From positions 1-64,000 of the forward strand of contig CAWIGC010000041.1 of assembly GCA_963835555.1 (NCBI GenBank): a DNA stretch of 64,000 nucleotides, read 5' to 3'. This document shows, piece by piece, positions 42,916 to 52,490 of the stretch. The notes below the pieces were generated by a model. The model had not been told where the DNA came from. It saw only the letters and a list, made by a program, of their open reading frames with translations, and did not search any database. A program made the translations under genes and the position numbers. How positions within the stretch are numbered: position 1 is the first letter of the stretch; each line of letters opens with the position of its first letter. The stretch comes from Sulfopaludibacter sp963835555 (GTDB lineage Bacteria; Acidobacteriota; Terriglobia; Bryobacterales; Bryobacteraceae).

Positions 42916-43509
42916 TTAATGAGCCGCCCCCTGCAGGTTCAACATTTTCGCGATGTCAGCGAGATCGGCGTATTGGACCCTGGCTTTCGAGGATCGGTTC
43001 TTCTCCGTCATTCGCGGCGAGCTATGGTACGCCACACCCCATCCCTCGCTGAGCGAGCCATGGCTGGAGTTCGCGCCCCGGGATATTGGCACGAGGCGGA
43101 GGTATGTGAACCTCTTGAGCCGTGCGATGCGGCGGTTCATCACGTGATCAAGGACCAGGTCCGACAGGTCCGCATCGGGGAACGCCCGAATGTATGCGCG
43201 CCGATAAGCCCTGTAATTCACGTCTACCCATACTTGCCTGGGGGAATGCAGGACGACAGCTTCCGGAACGTCCCAAATCGCCAGGCGGTCATCGAATTTG
43301 CCGGGGTCGTAGGCCTGAACCAATAGGGCCTTTCCCGAACCGTCGTGTGCCAGCGACGTTATGACATTGCCAACGTAGGTCTCGATGGCGTTTCGATCGC
43401 GAGCGGCGACCGGCACGTATAAGCATGGCAGCAGCCCGGACTCTTTGGGAATACCGATGGCATGTTGATCAATCACCCGGCTTTTTGCTTCGGGGTTGCG
43501 CATCAGCAC
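42916..43509 (-). CDS. Protein of unknown function
   Basis: 197 residues. A coding-like core reads CLYVPVAARDRNAIETYVGN, VWVDVNYRAYRRAYIRAFPD, LDHVMNRRIARLKRFTYLRL and VPISRGANSSHGSLSEGWGV. The conserved-looking SSHG and NRRIARLKRF segments suggest a real family, but it was not recognised. No signal peptide or membrane segment is present. The start is uncertain; the region upstream of it is non-coding, so the gene could be 5' truncated. Confidence 0.55.
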   Translation of the reverse strand: MLMRNPEAKSRVIDQHAIGIPKESGLLPCLYVPVAARDRNAIETYVGNVITSLAHDGSGKALLVQAYDPGKFDDRLAIWDVPEAVVLHSPRQVWVDVNYRAYRRAYIRAFPDADLSDLVLDHVMNRRIARLKRFTYLRLVPISRGANSSHGSLSEGWGVAYHSSPRMTEKNRSSKARVQYADLADIAKMLNLQGAAH

Positions 43510-43971
43510 TGCTTTACGGAAGGCGCTTGCCTTACCGGAATTAGACCATATCCGATGCCGGCGCCAAAGCCCTGAACAGCATTATCTGGTGTTATCGCTA
43601 GGCAAAGTCCGTGTGCGGAAACGGGCTGGTCCGCGACCGTCGCACCCCAGCTCTCACGTCGAGGTCCAGTCGCGGGAGGTCGCCACGAGGAACCCGGACC
43701 GCCACCAGTAAAACCGACGCCCAGAATATGCACTGATTGCCGACCAACCCACCCGCTGGCCCAAATAAACGCTACGCCGTTACAAAGGGGCAATTCGGTC
43801 ATCTCCGGGTCCCGGACGCCCTTGCAGATTCCAATCGGAAGGACGTTGGCCTGCCCAGCGACTCGCCGCCTGCGAGCAGGAGATAATCGCCGAAGTGTTT
43901 ACGATTGCGGCTGGATCGGCGACTCGGAGAAAGGCGTTTGGGCATTTCCCCGTGGGCAGTTGCCAAGGACG
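43510..43971. other. Intergenic region, no supported gene
   Basis: About 460 bp on which a minus-strand frame (43802-43503) could encode 99 residues (with ATVADQPVSAHGLCLAITPD), possibly a decayed fragment. It lacks a ribosome site and a recognised family. Confidence 0.35.
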
Positions 43972-45384
43972 CTACCGCGCCGGCACGAAGGTCACATCCC
44001 GGGCGACATACAGGACCAGGGCAATGCGGCCCGTATCTTCCAGCCAACGATATTCCAAGACATCGGTGCCTGCTTTGCGCGGCGTGCTTCTGAGCGGGAT
44101 GTCCGTCTCGCCGATTTTGAGGTGTACGTTTTCCAGTGACAAATGCATAGAATCGACCGTGCCGGCGGTAGACGGAACGGCCGCGTAAGTGACCTGGCCC
44201 ACGACTTTGGTACCGGCTTTGGCCAGGATGACGCCGCCTACCTCCATGTCCTTGGCAAGCACGAAGGTAATCGGCCTAGCGGATTGCGGCGTGGCGGAAC
44301 GCAGGTCCTCTACCGAAAACAGCGACACCGGGGTACCGTCGCGCAGTACAGGCTGTGACCGCGCCAGCGTTTTCGGCACATGGGTCGTCACCTTGCGGTA
44401 GATGAATTCCTGCAACAGGTGGGAGGATGCCCTGCCGCTGAACCCCAACAGAAAGCGATGAAAAGCGCGCAGCCCCGGGCGGGAGGTGGCGGGATAGTAG
44501 AGGTTTGAAATCTCGCCGGCAGCGAGGCCGCCCACCATATCGGAATAGTCCGGCTGCCAGTGACCGTTGTCGCCTTTGGCAACGAACGCGGTCCCGATGG
44601 CGTAGAGAAATCGCGAACCGAAACTGCCGGTTCCTTTATAGAAATAGCGCGGATCCTGGTGAAACACGGATTGCGTGAGGGTATGGCCGATCAGGACATG
44701 GATGACGCTGCTGGCATAGTCCGCGCCAAAGCGCTTACCGTACCCTTCCATGCCCTGGCCGAATTGGCGATTGGAGTTGTGCCACTGCTCGATTCCGGCG
44801 CCGGCTGCGTTGCCCAGGATAACCTCCGGATCGATGATGGTTCGTAAGCCGAGCTGGAATTTCTGGGCCGCGGTCAAAGGTGCGGCATTGGGCTCGTAGC
44901 TGACGTAAAAGTTCGGAAAGATCCCGAGTAGGCGCTGCTTCTCCTCGGCATGCACTTGCTGGAGAGCGAGTTCGTGCGGCGGAAGGCCCACATCCACTGT
45001 GGTGCTCGCGGGTGCTATCTGCAAAACGACAGGCGGAAGCGGCGGGTTCTCCCCGGAAATCACGGTCACATTGGTGTTTCGATCCGTGAAACCGGCGGCC
45101 TTAATGGTGAGGGCGTAGGCGCCAGGCTCGACAGCGGAAAAGTGGAAGGAGCCCGTCTGGTCAGTGAGAGTGGTGCGCTGGTTAGTTGACCCGTCTGGCT
45201 GCAAGGTGATGATAGCGGCTTCGACCGCCGCACTGGAAGAGTCGGTGACGCTGCCTCGAAGGCTTCCGAGCACGGGGGCAGTTTGTGCAGCGTATGACTG
45301 TGCCACCAATAAGATCCAAACGGATGGCATCACAGCAGCCCCCCAGCGCACACGCAATGGGCCGAGTTGCAGGCGCGGACGCAT
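43972..45384 (-). CDS. Secreted protein with carboxypeptidase-regulatory-like domain
   Basis: 470 residues with a signal peptide (MPSVWILLVAQSYAAQTAPV near 19-38). LGSLRGSVTDSSSAAVEAAI, TLTDQTGSFHFSAVEPGAYA and LTIKAAGFTDRNTNVTVISG form the carboxypeptidase-regulatory/CNA-B-like beta sandwich (about 40-125). The rest, including LGIFPNFYVSYEPNAAPLTA and a C-terminal AKAGTKVVGQVTYAAVPSTA stretch, resembles proteins found widely in Acidobacteria beside TonB-dependent receptors. Probably envelope associated. No partner receptor is adjacent. Confidence 0.75.
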   Translation of the reverse strand: MRPRLQLGPLRVRWGAAVMPSVWILLVAQSYAAQTAPVLGSLRGSVTDSSSAAVEAAIITLQPDGSTNQRTTLTDQTGSFHFSAVEPGAYALTIKAAGFTDRNTNVTVISGENPPLPPVVLQIAPASTTVDVGLPPHELALQQVHAEEKQRLLGIFPNFYVSYEPNAAPLTAAQKFQLGLRTIIDPEVILGNAAGAGIEQWHNSNRQFGQGMEGYGKRFGADYASSVIHVLIGHTLTQSVFHQDPRYFYKGTGSFGSRFLYAIGTAFVAKGDNGHWQPDYSDMVGGLAAGEISNLYYPATSRPGLRAFHRFLLGFSGRASSHLLQEFIYRKVTTHVPKTLARSQPVLRDGTPVSLFSVEDLRSATPQSARPITFVLAKDMEVGGVILAKAGTKVVGQVTYAAVPSTAGTVDSMHLSLENVHLKIGETDIPLRSTPRKAGTDVLEYRWLEDTGRIALVLYVARDVTFVPAR

Positions 45385-45550
45385 GAACTCGATTCTCGCA
45401 CCATCGTGCCGGGTGTGGGGAAAGTTGGGGTGAGGCGGAGCGTGTTCCGTTTAAGGTTCCGGGTGCATAGCCGGCGACTCGGAAATTGGTGCCGCTCCGG
45501 AGGACACTCGAAGTCCCTGGGTATCTTAAGATATTGTAGGTTTCGCCTGC

Positions 45551-46588
45551 CTACTTCGGCAGAGGATCGCCGCGGCTCAGCACCCAGGGATTGTTATAGG
45601 CGGCCTTCAGCCGGTCGGCCTGGCGCTCCACGCCGCCGCCCCAGTCCATGAACCATACCCACCTGGGCTGTTTCTGCAACACCTCGGCCGGAGGCGGAGT
45701 GCCGACCTCTCCCAGAGCGATGGGCTTGCCGTTCGCCAGGTCCAGAACTTCCCAGTAATAGCGGTCGTCCAGCGTGCGGTAATTATCGTAACTGACTACG
45801 TCGACAAAGGCCTGACCGGGGAAGAACTGGTGAAACTGGCCGAAGGGGGCGGGACCGTTCTGATTCCAGACCCAGATCAGGTTGTCCAGGTGGTGGACGT
45901 TCACCATCCGGTAGTACAGTTCGCGATAGAGCTGCGCCGTACCGTCCGGTCCCGGGCGGCCGCCCCACCAGAAGAAGCTGCCGTTATTCTCATGCATGGG
46001 GCGCCACAGCACCGGAATGTGGGCGTCCTGCAACTGCTTCAGGTATCCCGCGGCGGTGTCCATGTACTTTTCCCAACGTTTATGCAAGGGACTGTCGGAG
46101 GTAATCAGTTCCTGCCACTGTTCGTCGGTAAGTTTGGCCTGTACGCTGCCGCGCCAGCTTTCGCTCGGGCGGCCGTTCTCGCCGGCCTTGCCGGGCTCGT
46201 CTTCGGTGGGCCTCAACATGTGCCAGCACAAATAGACAATCGACCCCGCGGCGGCCTGCTTTTTGGCCTCCTCGACCATCAGGTCGCGGTGGAGGATGGA
46301 ATCTTTGTCCTCTCCGTCCAGAAAGCCGAAGTCCGATCCCCAGATTGCGGGGTACTTACCCGTGGCGGCAAATACCTTGTCCGTATCCTGCGAGCGCTGA
46401 TTCGGAAAATTGTGCTGCCCGGAAAGAATGCCTTTCCCCGAGACGCCGCACAGAGTCTTCAACAGGGCGCGCGCCTCCGGAGTGGCATTCGGGTTGACCG
46501 GTTCGCAATTATAAGACGGCGGCGTTTGCGCGTAGGCGTTCCCGGCGAAAATCGCCAGGGCCATAACGGCCGGTATCGATATCCGCAT
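45551..46588 (-). CDS. Glycoside hydrolase family 26 (beta-mannanase-like)
   Basis: 345 residues from ATG 46588 with a signal peptide (MRISIPAVMALAIFAGNAYA). The barrel shows KGILSGQHNFPNQRSQDTDK, IVYLCWHMLRPTEDEPG, the acid/base Glu in VLWRPMHENNGSFFWWGG and the nucleophile Glu in KPIALGEVGTPPP. The WWG...YRELYYRMVNVHHLDNLIWVWN run is typical of GH26. It cleaves beta-mannans or related beta-glycans outside the cytoplasm. It is on the same strand as the cohesin and dockerin genes upstream but itself carries neither domain. Confidence 0.9.
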   Translation of the reverse strand: MRISIPAVMALAIFAGNAYAQTPPSYNCEPVNPNATPEARALLKTLCGVSGKGILSGQHNFPNQRSQDTDKVFAATGKYPAIWGSDFGFLDGEDKDSILHRDLMVEEAKKQAAAGSIVYLCWHMLRPTEDEPGKAGENGRPSESWRGSVQAKLTDEQWQELITSDSPLHKRWEKYMDTAAGYLKQLQDAHIPVLWRPMHENNGSFFWWGGRPGPDGTAQLYRELYYRMVNVHHLDNLIWVWNQNGPAPFGQFHQFFPGQAFVDVVSYDNYRTLDDRYYWEVLDLANGKPIALGEVGTPPPAEVLQKQPRWVWFMDWGGGVERQADRLKAAYNNPWVLSRGDPLPK

Positions 46589-46670
46589 GTGTTTACCTGA
46601 ATCTTCAGGCATAACACAATTCCGCGGATTCAAATTATGTTACACGGTAACACACGGTGTAACTGTGCCG

Positions 46671-47237
46671 TTAATTGCAGGGGAATCGAGACCAGCGCAG
46701 CCGCGGACAAGCGAAGAGCGCAACCGCCAGCAGCAGCAGACCGGTCGGCGGCTCTGGAGCGGGCGAAACCTGCACTGTCGAAGCGACCGTAGTTTCCGTC
46801 TGACCCAGGCCGAATGAATCGAGGGCGATGAGGTTGAAGATCTGCACTTTACTCGACCCGCTGGCCAAAGCCCGGAAGGTCACATCGAGCAAGTCGCCGC
46901 TGCCGGTCACTCCCGATACGGCCCCATTGAGAATATCGGCGTTGGCGGTAATGGATCCGCCCACATTGTCAATGGTCCCCGGCAGGAAGATGGTCGACCC
47001 TCCCGCCGGGAGAAACGAGCCTTCGGACACCGAAACGGCCGCCAGCACCGTAGGGTCAAATCCCAGGTCGAATTGGTAAGCATACAAATCGACCGCCCCG
47101 GTAATATCGATACTCAGCGTGAAAGTCTGGCCGGCCTTCTCTGTCAGGGTCGTGGGCAGCACAGCTAGCGTGCCTGCCAGCAGGGAACTGCTAAGGGCGA
47201 ATAGCAAGACAACCAAGATAAATCGACTGATCCGCAT
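46671..47237 (-). CDS. Secreted cohesin-like domain protein with PEP-CTERM-like tail
   Basis: 188 residues from ATG 47237. The signal peptide is MRISRFILVVLLFALSSSLL. The cohesin-like beta sandwich spans about 25-145 (LTEKAGQTFTLSIDITGAVD; YAYQFDLGFDPTVLAAVSVS; GSGDLLDVTFRALASGSSKV). The end PAPEPPTGLLLLAVALFACP plus RLRWSR looks like a PEP-CTERM sorting signal: PEP-type motif, hydrophobic helix, basic tail. The gene starts 26 bases after a dockerin-bearing gene. The two products may bind each other; this is inference. Confidence 0.78.
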   Translation of the reverse strand: MRISRFILVVLLFALSSSLLAGTLAVLPTTLTEKAGQTFTLSIDITGAVDLYAYQFDLGFDPTVLAAVSVSEGSFLPAGGSTIFLPGTIDNVGGSITANADILNGAVSGVTGSGDLLDVTFRALASGSSKVQIFNLIALDSFGLGQTETTVASTVQVSPAPEPPTGLLLLAVALFACPRLRWSRFPCN

Positions 47238-47263
47238 ACGTTTTTTCCTGTCCTTTCGATGTG

Positions 47264-49177
47264 CTAGTGGCAAACCAGACCAGCGGGCAACTGCCGGCTG
47301 ACGAGGAACAGATCCAATACATTGATCGTGCCGTCATTATTGAGGTCGGCGGCGGCGTTGTAGCCCGCTTGTCCGGCATGTGTGCCGAAGCCGCTTTTCA
47401 CGATCGAGACGTCCGTGCAATTCACAGAGCCGTCCCCGCTTACATCGCCCAGCACGCTTCCATTGGACAAATACGCCACGACCGTCGAGAAGGTCACGAC
47501 GTTATTGAAGGTAGCGCTGAGCCCGCCGGCATCTACCGTTCCAACAACGGGATTGCCCGACGAGTTCATGGCCGGCGCAAGGCTGCCAGTGACGGGATCT
47601 ATGTGGTACAGGCTGAGGTGCGCGCCAGGAGTCATCAGGTTCAATAAGGGAAGCACGATGGTGATGCCGGGGGCGGGAATCGGCTCCGGCAGGGTCGGGG
47701 AGAAGGACAGGTTTTCGAAATACGTGCCAGGCATGGTGAAGCCACGCGGCGTGGGAACGGAAAGGGGATTCGGAAACACATCGATCGAAACAGTAGTAGG
47801 AGGAGAGGACGAAGCCAGCCCCGGAGGGAACGTTACGGAGGCTCTGGTTCCGTAGGAATTGTCGGTTACTGTGCCGCCACCGGATCCGATGGCGCCGTCG
47901 GAACTGAGGGAAGGCTTCGTGACTATGATCGTGGTGGGGAAGCCCATCGACTGTAGCTGAGTGGGAGTGTAGAATGTGGCGTTACCTACTGCGTCAAATA
48001 GATTCAGGTAGGTCAACTTCCAGGTACCTTGCTCGCTGAATTGAGGCCACCCCGCCGGCAATTGCCAAGTCCCGGACTGCGCTGTTCCAGCGATGGGGGC
48101 GGGATGGCTGTAGATTCCTTGAACTGACGCGAACTGGTTGCCCGAGGGGCTTTGAAATGTTGCGAAGGAGTAGTAGTAGTTGTTGTTGAACAGGCCGAAG
48201 TATACGCCCGATATGTCGTCCGTTGCCGAGAGCGTGAGCGTGACACTCTGGAAGGAAGCCGAGGTGTCTATCACAGACGGCGAGAAGCTCAATAAGGTGA
48301 GTGCGGGTGGCGTGGTGTCCGACGGCACGGATGTATCAGTGAGGACAGGAGTAATCCCCATGCCAGTCAACTGCGTCGAAGTAAGGGAGACCCGGTTAGT
48401 CACTGAATCGGCCAGGCAAATCTCACTCAGGGTCCAGTTGCCCCCGGAGTACTGAGGCATCGTCAACGATGCCTGCCAGACGCCATTTTGGGCGGTCCCG
48501 GACGCCAGCGTGAACTTGGAGCCGAAGAGCAGGAGCGGCTCCGTGGCGGTCGTTCCGGACCTCGACAGCCCGGCATTAACCCCGCAAGACCCGGAATTCG
48601 CGAAGGATGCTCCCGATTGGCTGTCGGCAACGTGAAGACTCACCGTGATGGTCTGGGGTCCAGCCGAGGTATCGACCGTGGACGGCGAGAAGGACGCCCC
48701 AAGCAGGGTGGGGGGAGTTGTGTCGGGCGTCGAATCGACCACAGTCATCGTTCCCGGAAACCCGCCGGTTATCAGCGTTGCCGATTGCAAGGTGAGGGAG
48801 TTCCCGGCGGAGTCGTTCATGTAGACAGATACCTTCCAGACGCCTGGTTCTACAAACTGCGGAAACGGCACCGTCACACGATATGCGCCGTTCAACGCCG
48901 TGCCTGAGATTCTGCCGAAATATCCGGATTGAAATCCGCCGACAGTTTGATTCGAAGGACTCGTGAACTGGACATAGCCGTAAGAGAAGCCCGATAAGTC
49001 ATCGGTGATCGTCGCATTCACCGTCAGAGTTTGAGGCGACGACGAAACATCGAGGTTGGAAGCGCTGAGGCTCAGCGCCGTAAGAGTCGGCGGGGTCGTG
49101 TCCGACTGGGCAATAGCTACGGTGTCCGAAATCACAAACGCAGCTATCAAAACAAAGAGACGAGAGTTAGTCCGCAC
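47264..49177 (-). CDS. Secreted multidomain protein with C-terminal type I dockerin
   Basis: 637 residues from GTG 49177 (GGAGGTGCGCACCA precedes it; this start avoids the upstream regulator gene). A signal peptide (RLFVLIAAFVISDTVAIAQ) is followed by three related beta-sandwich repeats, each opening with SDTTPPTLTALSLSASNLDV-like text (about 25, 150 and 285) and holding a DDLSG motif. The C-terminus is a type I dockerin with two Ca loops: DVSGDGSVNCTDVSIVKSGF and DLNNDGTINVLDLFLVSRQL. Dockerins bind cohesins, and the next gene encodes one. Confidence 0.85.
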   Translation of the reverse strand: MRTNSRLFVLIAAFVISDTVAIAQSDTTPPTLTALSLSASNLDVSSSPQTLTVNATITDDLSGFSYGYVQFTSPSNQTVGGFQSGYFGRISGTALNGAYRVTVPFPQFVEPGVWKVSVYMNDSAGNSLTLQSATLITGGFPGTMTVVDSTPDTTPPTLLGASFSPSTVDTSAGPQTITVSLHVADSQSGASFANSGSCGVNAGLSRSGTTATEPLLLFGSKFTLASGTAQNGVWQASLTMPQYSGGNWTLSEICLADSVTNRVSLTSTQLTGMGITPVLTDTSVPSDTTPPALTLLSFSPSVIDTSASFQSVTLTLSATDDISGVYFGLFNNNYYYSFATFQSPSGNQFASVQGIYSHPAPIAGTAQSGTWQLPAGWPQFSEQGTWKLTYLNLFDAVGNATFYTPTQLQSMGFPTTIIVTKPSLSSDGAIGSGGGTVTDNSYGTRASVTFPPGLASSSPPTTVSIDVFPNPLSVPTPRGFTMPGTYFENLSFSPTLPEPIPAPGITIVLPLLNLMTPGAHLSLYHIDPVTGSLAPAMNSSGNPVVGTVDAGGLSATFNNVVTFSTVVAYLSNGSVLGDVSGDGSVNCTDVSIVKSGFGTHAGQAGYNAAADLNNDGTINVLDLFLVSRQLPAGLVCH

Positions 49178-49292
49178 TGGTGCGCACCTCCGAGTCGATT
49201 GGGAACCGCGAGACAGGATTGTAGCCCGCCAAAGGTTCAATCCACTCGTCAAAAGGTGTGAAAATCCGTGAAAAACGTGGAAAGATGATGCT

Positions 49293-51389
49293 TTATGGCA
49301 ACCGGCGCCGAAGCCGCCAATCCAGGGCGTAGACTTCATAGGGTACGCTCACCAGAGCGGACGGGGAATGATCCGGAGCAATTCCGTACCAGGCGTCGCC
49401 GACGAACGATATTTGCGAGACGTCCACCACCTGATGAGGCTGCTCGCAATTCGGGCCCACTCGATACAGGTAAGTTTCAGTGCGCGTCGGCTGTCCTATG
49501 AACTGGATCCAGGAGGAATCCCGCGGCCAGATTGGTTCGGCGACAAGGTACAGACTCACGCACTTCCGCCAGGTGTTATGCAGGTTGTCGCGCACATACA
49601 GGGACTTGTTGTCGGAGCTCACCGCTGCGAGATATTTCCCATCAGGCGACATTCTCGGACTCCACATATCGGTGGGGCCAGGCACTGTAGTCACCATTCG
49701 CGTTTGAAGGCTCAGTTCATGAATGTGTCTGTGCTCGGGCGAGTAGGGCTTCGAGAAATCGCCGAAGAAAAGAGATCGACCGTCACCCGACCAGGTCGGC
49801 ACTCCCTGATCGTCACCCTCCGGTAGGGGCTCGTCCGTGTTTCCCCCGGAGCCAGGCACCAGATAGATCCGCCAGCGTGCTCCCGGGGAGTCGTGTTTTC
49901 CCATGAACGCGATGCGCGTGCCATCCGGGGACCAGTGGGGCTGATGCGCCACGACACCGGGAGGGCTCAACTGCTTCGCATCCCCTCCATCCAGGCGGCA
50001 CCGCCAAATCGTATGTTCCGGAAATAGCGTATAGGTCATCCACTTGCCGTCGCGTGAATAATCCACCTCATAGGCGGGCACTCCGGGAAGCAGCGGCTTG
50101 CCAATGGTGGCCCGGCCATCCGTCGCCAGAGTCACCAGTTGGCCCTCGGAGCGACGCCCCAGAGCCAGTACCGAGTTGGCGCCGGGTACCGGCGTTGGGA
50201 ATCGCCAGTTGACATCGTCAATAGTCAGCCGGTAGGAATGCGAGGAATGCCCATCCGCAATCGAGAGCTGGCTATTCTTCTGGTGCCTCCCATTCGCAGC
50301 CCAGAAGATGAAGAACCGCCCGTCGCTGGTCCAAGCGCCTTCCCTCTCGATCCGCGCAGACGAAAAATGTGCCAACAGACGCGGGGTCCGGTCTGTACCG
50401 GTCAATTCCCACCAGCGGCTCATTTCGGTTACCGGGTCAAACACAGCGAATCGCAAACGGCCCCCTCGGGAATCCCAACCCGATAAATCCATCAGACCGG
50501 GGAAGGGAAATCTCACCGGCTCCAGATTTTTCCAGGGCTCAAAAACAACTAAGGTATTCCCCTCCGTCTCTACTGCCAGTCGGTTTCCCGCAGGCTCACA
50601 GACAGCCCAGTCGGGTTTGACTTCCCGCGGTAATGGAATCTGACGCAATGTTTGAGAGCCCAGTTCCAGTTCCCACAAATCGTGCTTGGCGTTATTGCTC
50701 ACGAGCAGGGAGTGTCTGGAAATGGAAGAACCCACCGCATCCGTCGAGGCCCATGGGAATTTAAGGTAGTCCGCCGCACCGCCGTTTAGCGGCAGCGAAG
50801 CAATCACGTAGTTACCCTTTACCAATTCAGTAACGTAGTACCGATCACCGTCGGTGAAAACCCGACCGACCTTAACGAGGCCGTCCCGAGTAAGCTGACG
50901 GCAGCCGAGGAGTTGCACGTCTTTGGGCCACGACTGCCACGCAAAAGCGCTGCCGATAACCAACGCCACAACAGCAACGGCGATTACGGGCCAGGCAAAG
51001 CGGAGCCTGCCCGGCTCAGGCATTGGTGCGGCGTCCTCCACGACAGGCGTGGGAATGGGGGCCGCCTCCTCCCGGCAAACGACGCTCGACGCGAACTGAT
51101 AGCCGTAATTGGGAATGGTTCGAATATAGTCGTTGCCGTTGGCGTCTTTGCCAAGCTTGCGCCGCAAGACGCTCACCTGGCGTCTCAGGTTTCCGGCGTG
51201 ATCGGCCTCGTCCTGCCAGACCTCCTTGGTCAAAACGTCGCCGCGTATGGGGGTACCAGCCTGTTGAATCAGAGCAAGCAGGGTGTCGAACTCCCTGCCG
51301 CTCAAGTGAATCTGTTCGCCGGCCCTCCAGACAAGCCGCCGGACCGAACTGATCCGAAAATCGTCGAATTCGTAGGCCTGACGAAACAT
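49293..51389 (-). CDS. ToxR/CadC-like membrane regulator with TolB/WD40-like propeller
   Basis: 698 residues. An OmpR-type winged helix lies at about 5-105 (IHLSGREFDTLLALIQQAGT; NLRRQVSVLRRKLGK; YIRTIPNYGYQF). A transmembrane helix (WPVIAVAVVALVIGSAFAWQ, about 130-150) precedes a periplasmic propeller with TolB-like blades (HWSPDGTRIAFMGKH; WSGDGRSLFFGDF; RMSPDGKYLAAVSSD). DNA binding is therefore cytoplasmic and sensing is outside, as in CadC. It is transcribed toward the dockerin/cohesin/GH26 genes and may regulate them; the spacing (115 bases) permits either an operon or a new promoter. Confidence 0.88.
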   Translation of the reverse strand: MFRQAYEFDDFRISSVRRLVWRAGEQIHLSGREFDTLLALIQQAGTPIRGDVLTKEVWQDEADHAGNLRRQVSVLRRKLGKDANGNDYIRTIPNYGYQFASSVVCREEAAPIPTPVVEDAAPMPEPGRLRFAWPVIAVAVVALVIGSAFAWQSWPKDVQLLGCRQLTRDGLVKVGRVFTDGDRYYVTELVKGNYVIASLPLNGGAADYLKFPWASTDAVGSSISRHSLLVSNNAKHDLWELELGSQTLRQIPLPREVKPDWAVCEPAGNRLAVETEGNTLVVFEPWKNLEPVRFPFPGLMDLSGWDSRGGRLRFAVFDPVTEMSRWWELTGTDRTPRLLAHFSSARIEREGAWTSDGRFFIFWAANGRHQKNSQLSIADGHSSHSYRLTIDDVNWRFPTPVPGANSVLALGRRSEGQLVTLATDGRATIGKPLLPGVPAYEVDYSRDGKWMTYTLFPEHTIWRCRLDGGDAKQLSPPGVVAHQPHWSPDGTRIAFMGKHDSPGARWRIYLVPGSGGNTDEPLPEGDDQGVPTWSGDGRSLFFGDFSKPYSPEHRHIHELSLQTRMVTTVPGPTDMWSPRMSPDGKYLAAVSSDNKSLYVRDNLHNTWRKCVSLYLVAEPIWPRDSSWIQFIGQPTRTETYLYRVGPNCEQPHQVVDVSQISFVGDAWYGIAPDHSPSALVSVPYEVYALDWRLRRRLP

Positions 51390-51447
51390 CTAAGTTACAG
51401 CTTTATTATCTAAACAAATCTTGAGCTGTTATTGTATATCAGTAACT

Positions 51448-52470
51448 CTATTTCTTCACGGCCGGCTGGCGGAAGCTGCGCTCCACGGCGTCATTGGGGT
51501 CGGTGGAGACAGGGCCATCGCGCCACAGCCAGCGCATCATGTCCGGCAGAATCATGCCGCTGAACTTCTGCCCGTGGAGATTCATGCCCCACGAGTAGTT
51601 CACGTCATATCCCTTCTGCGTGAGCGCCTTCATCAGCCGGACATTCTGGAAGAACCAGTCGCGCTTCTCGTCGTAGACGCCGCCGCGGCCGATTCCGCGA
51701 TTGTCGTTCCGCCCGTCGCACAGGAACACCCGGATGGGCTTCTTTTCGCTGGCCAGCACGCGCTCCGGGTACACATAGCCGCCCTGCAGATTCACAAAGC
51801 TGCCCACGCTGCTCAGCACTTTGCGGAAATCGTCGGGCCGCTCCCAGGCCACCGCGAAGGCGGCAATCGCTCCGGAACTCGACCCGCCGATGCCGTGCTG
51901 TTCCGGGTCCTTCGAAATGTTGTACTCCTTGTACAGCACCGGCATCAGCTCTTCAGTGATCACGCGGGCGTACTTATCGTCCGGCGTGTTGTACTCGATG
52001 CCGCGGTTGGTGGTGCCGTCGCCCCAACTGGTCTGCGGGCTCGGCTCGGGCTGATCGGGCCGCCGCCCGGGATTGATGAACACCCCGATCATGACCGGAA
52101 TCTCGCGGCGGTAAATCAGATTGTCCATGACGTTCTGGGCGCGCAGATCGCCATTTTCGTCCTTGAAGGCCTGCCCGTCCTGGAAGATCATCAGGCTGGC
52201 GGGAACGGCCGGATCGTACTGCGCGGGAACATAGACCCAGTAGGTGTGCTGCGTGCCGGGATAAACCTTGCTGGGCAGCGTGAAGGGTCCGCGAATCTCT
52301 CCCTTCGGCACGCCCTCCTGCGGCAGGGAGTCCGGACCCAGACGGTACTGCGAGTTCGGATTCGGACCGGGAGGATACTGCGGCGCCCGTCCTCCCCCGC
52401 CCTTCGCCGCGGGCTGTTGCGCCAGAGCCGGCGCAATCAAAACCAAGAACAACGCTGTGGTTTTTTTCAT
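51448..52470 (-). CDS. Secreted esterase, enterochelin-esterase/CE1-like
   Basis: 340 residues with signal peptide MKKTTALFLVLIAPALAQQ. The alpha/beta-hydrolase core reads HTYWVYVPAQYDPAVPASLM, IFQDGQAF, the nucleophile elbow HGIGGSSSGAIAAFAVAW, and LCDGRNDN / NLHGQKF regions likely holding Asp and His. The GxSxxG elbow is that of Fes/IroE and feruloyl or acetylxylan esterase-like enzymes. It probably de-esterifies plant or microbial polymers in the periplasm. It stands 20 bases after the upstream oxidoreductase gene, so the two are likely cotranscribed. Confidence 0.8.
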   Translation of the reverse strand: MKKTTALFLVLIAPALAQQPAAKGGGGRAPQYPPGPNPNSQYRLGPDSLPQEGVPKGEIRGPFTLPSKVYPGTQHTYWVYVPAQYDPAVPASLMIFQDGQAFKDENGDLRAQNVMDNLIYRREIPVMIGVFINPGRRPDQPEPSPQTSWGDGTTNRGIEYNTPDDKYARVITEELMPVLYKEYNISKDPEQHGIGGSSSGAIAAFAVAWERPDDFRKVLSSVGSFVNLQGGYVYPERVLASEKKPIRVFLCDGRNDNRGIGRGGVYDEKRDWFFQNVRLMKALTQKGYDVNYSWGMNLHGQKFSGMILPDMMRWLWRDGPVSTDPNDAVERSFRQPAVKK

Positions 52471-52490
52471 AAGAGCTTGTCAACCTTCTG

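Noticed and set aside
46671..49177. Cellulosome gene cluster
   Set aside because: There is one cohesin-like and one dockerin domain only, no scaffoldin, and the GH26 enzyme lacks a dockerin.
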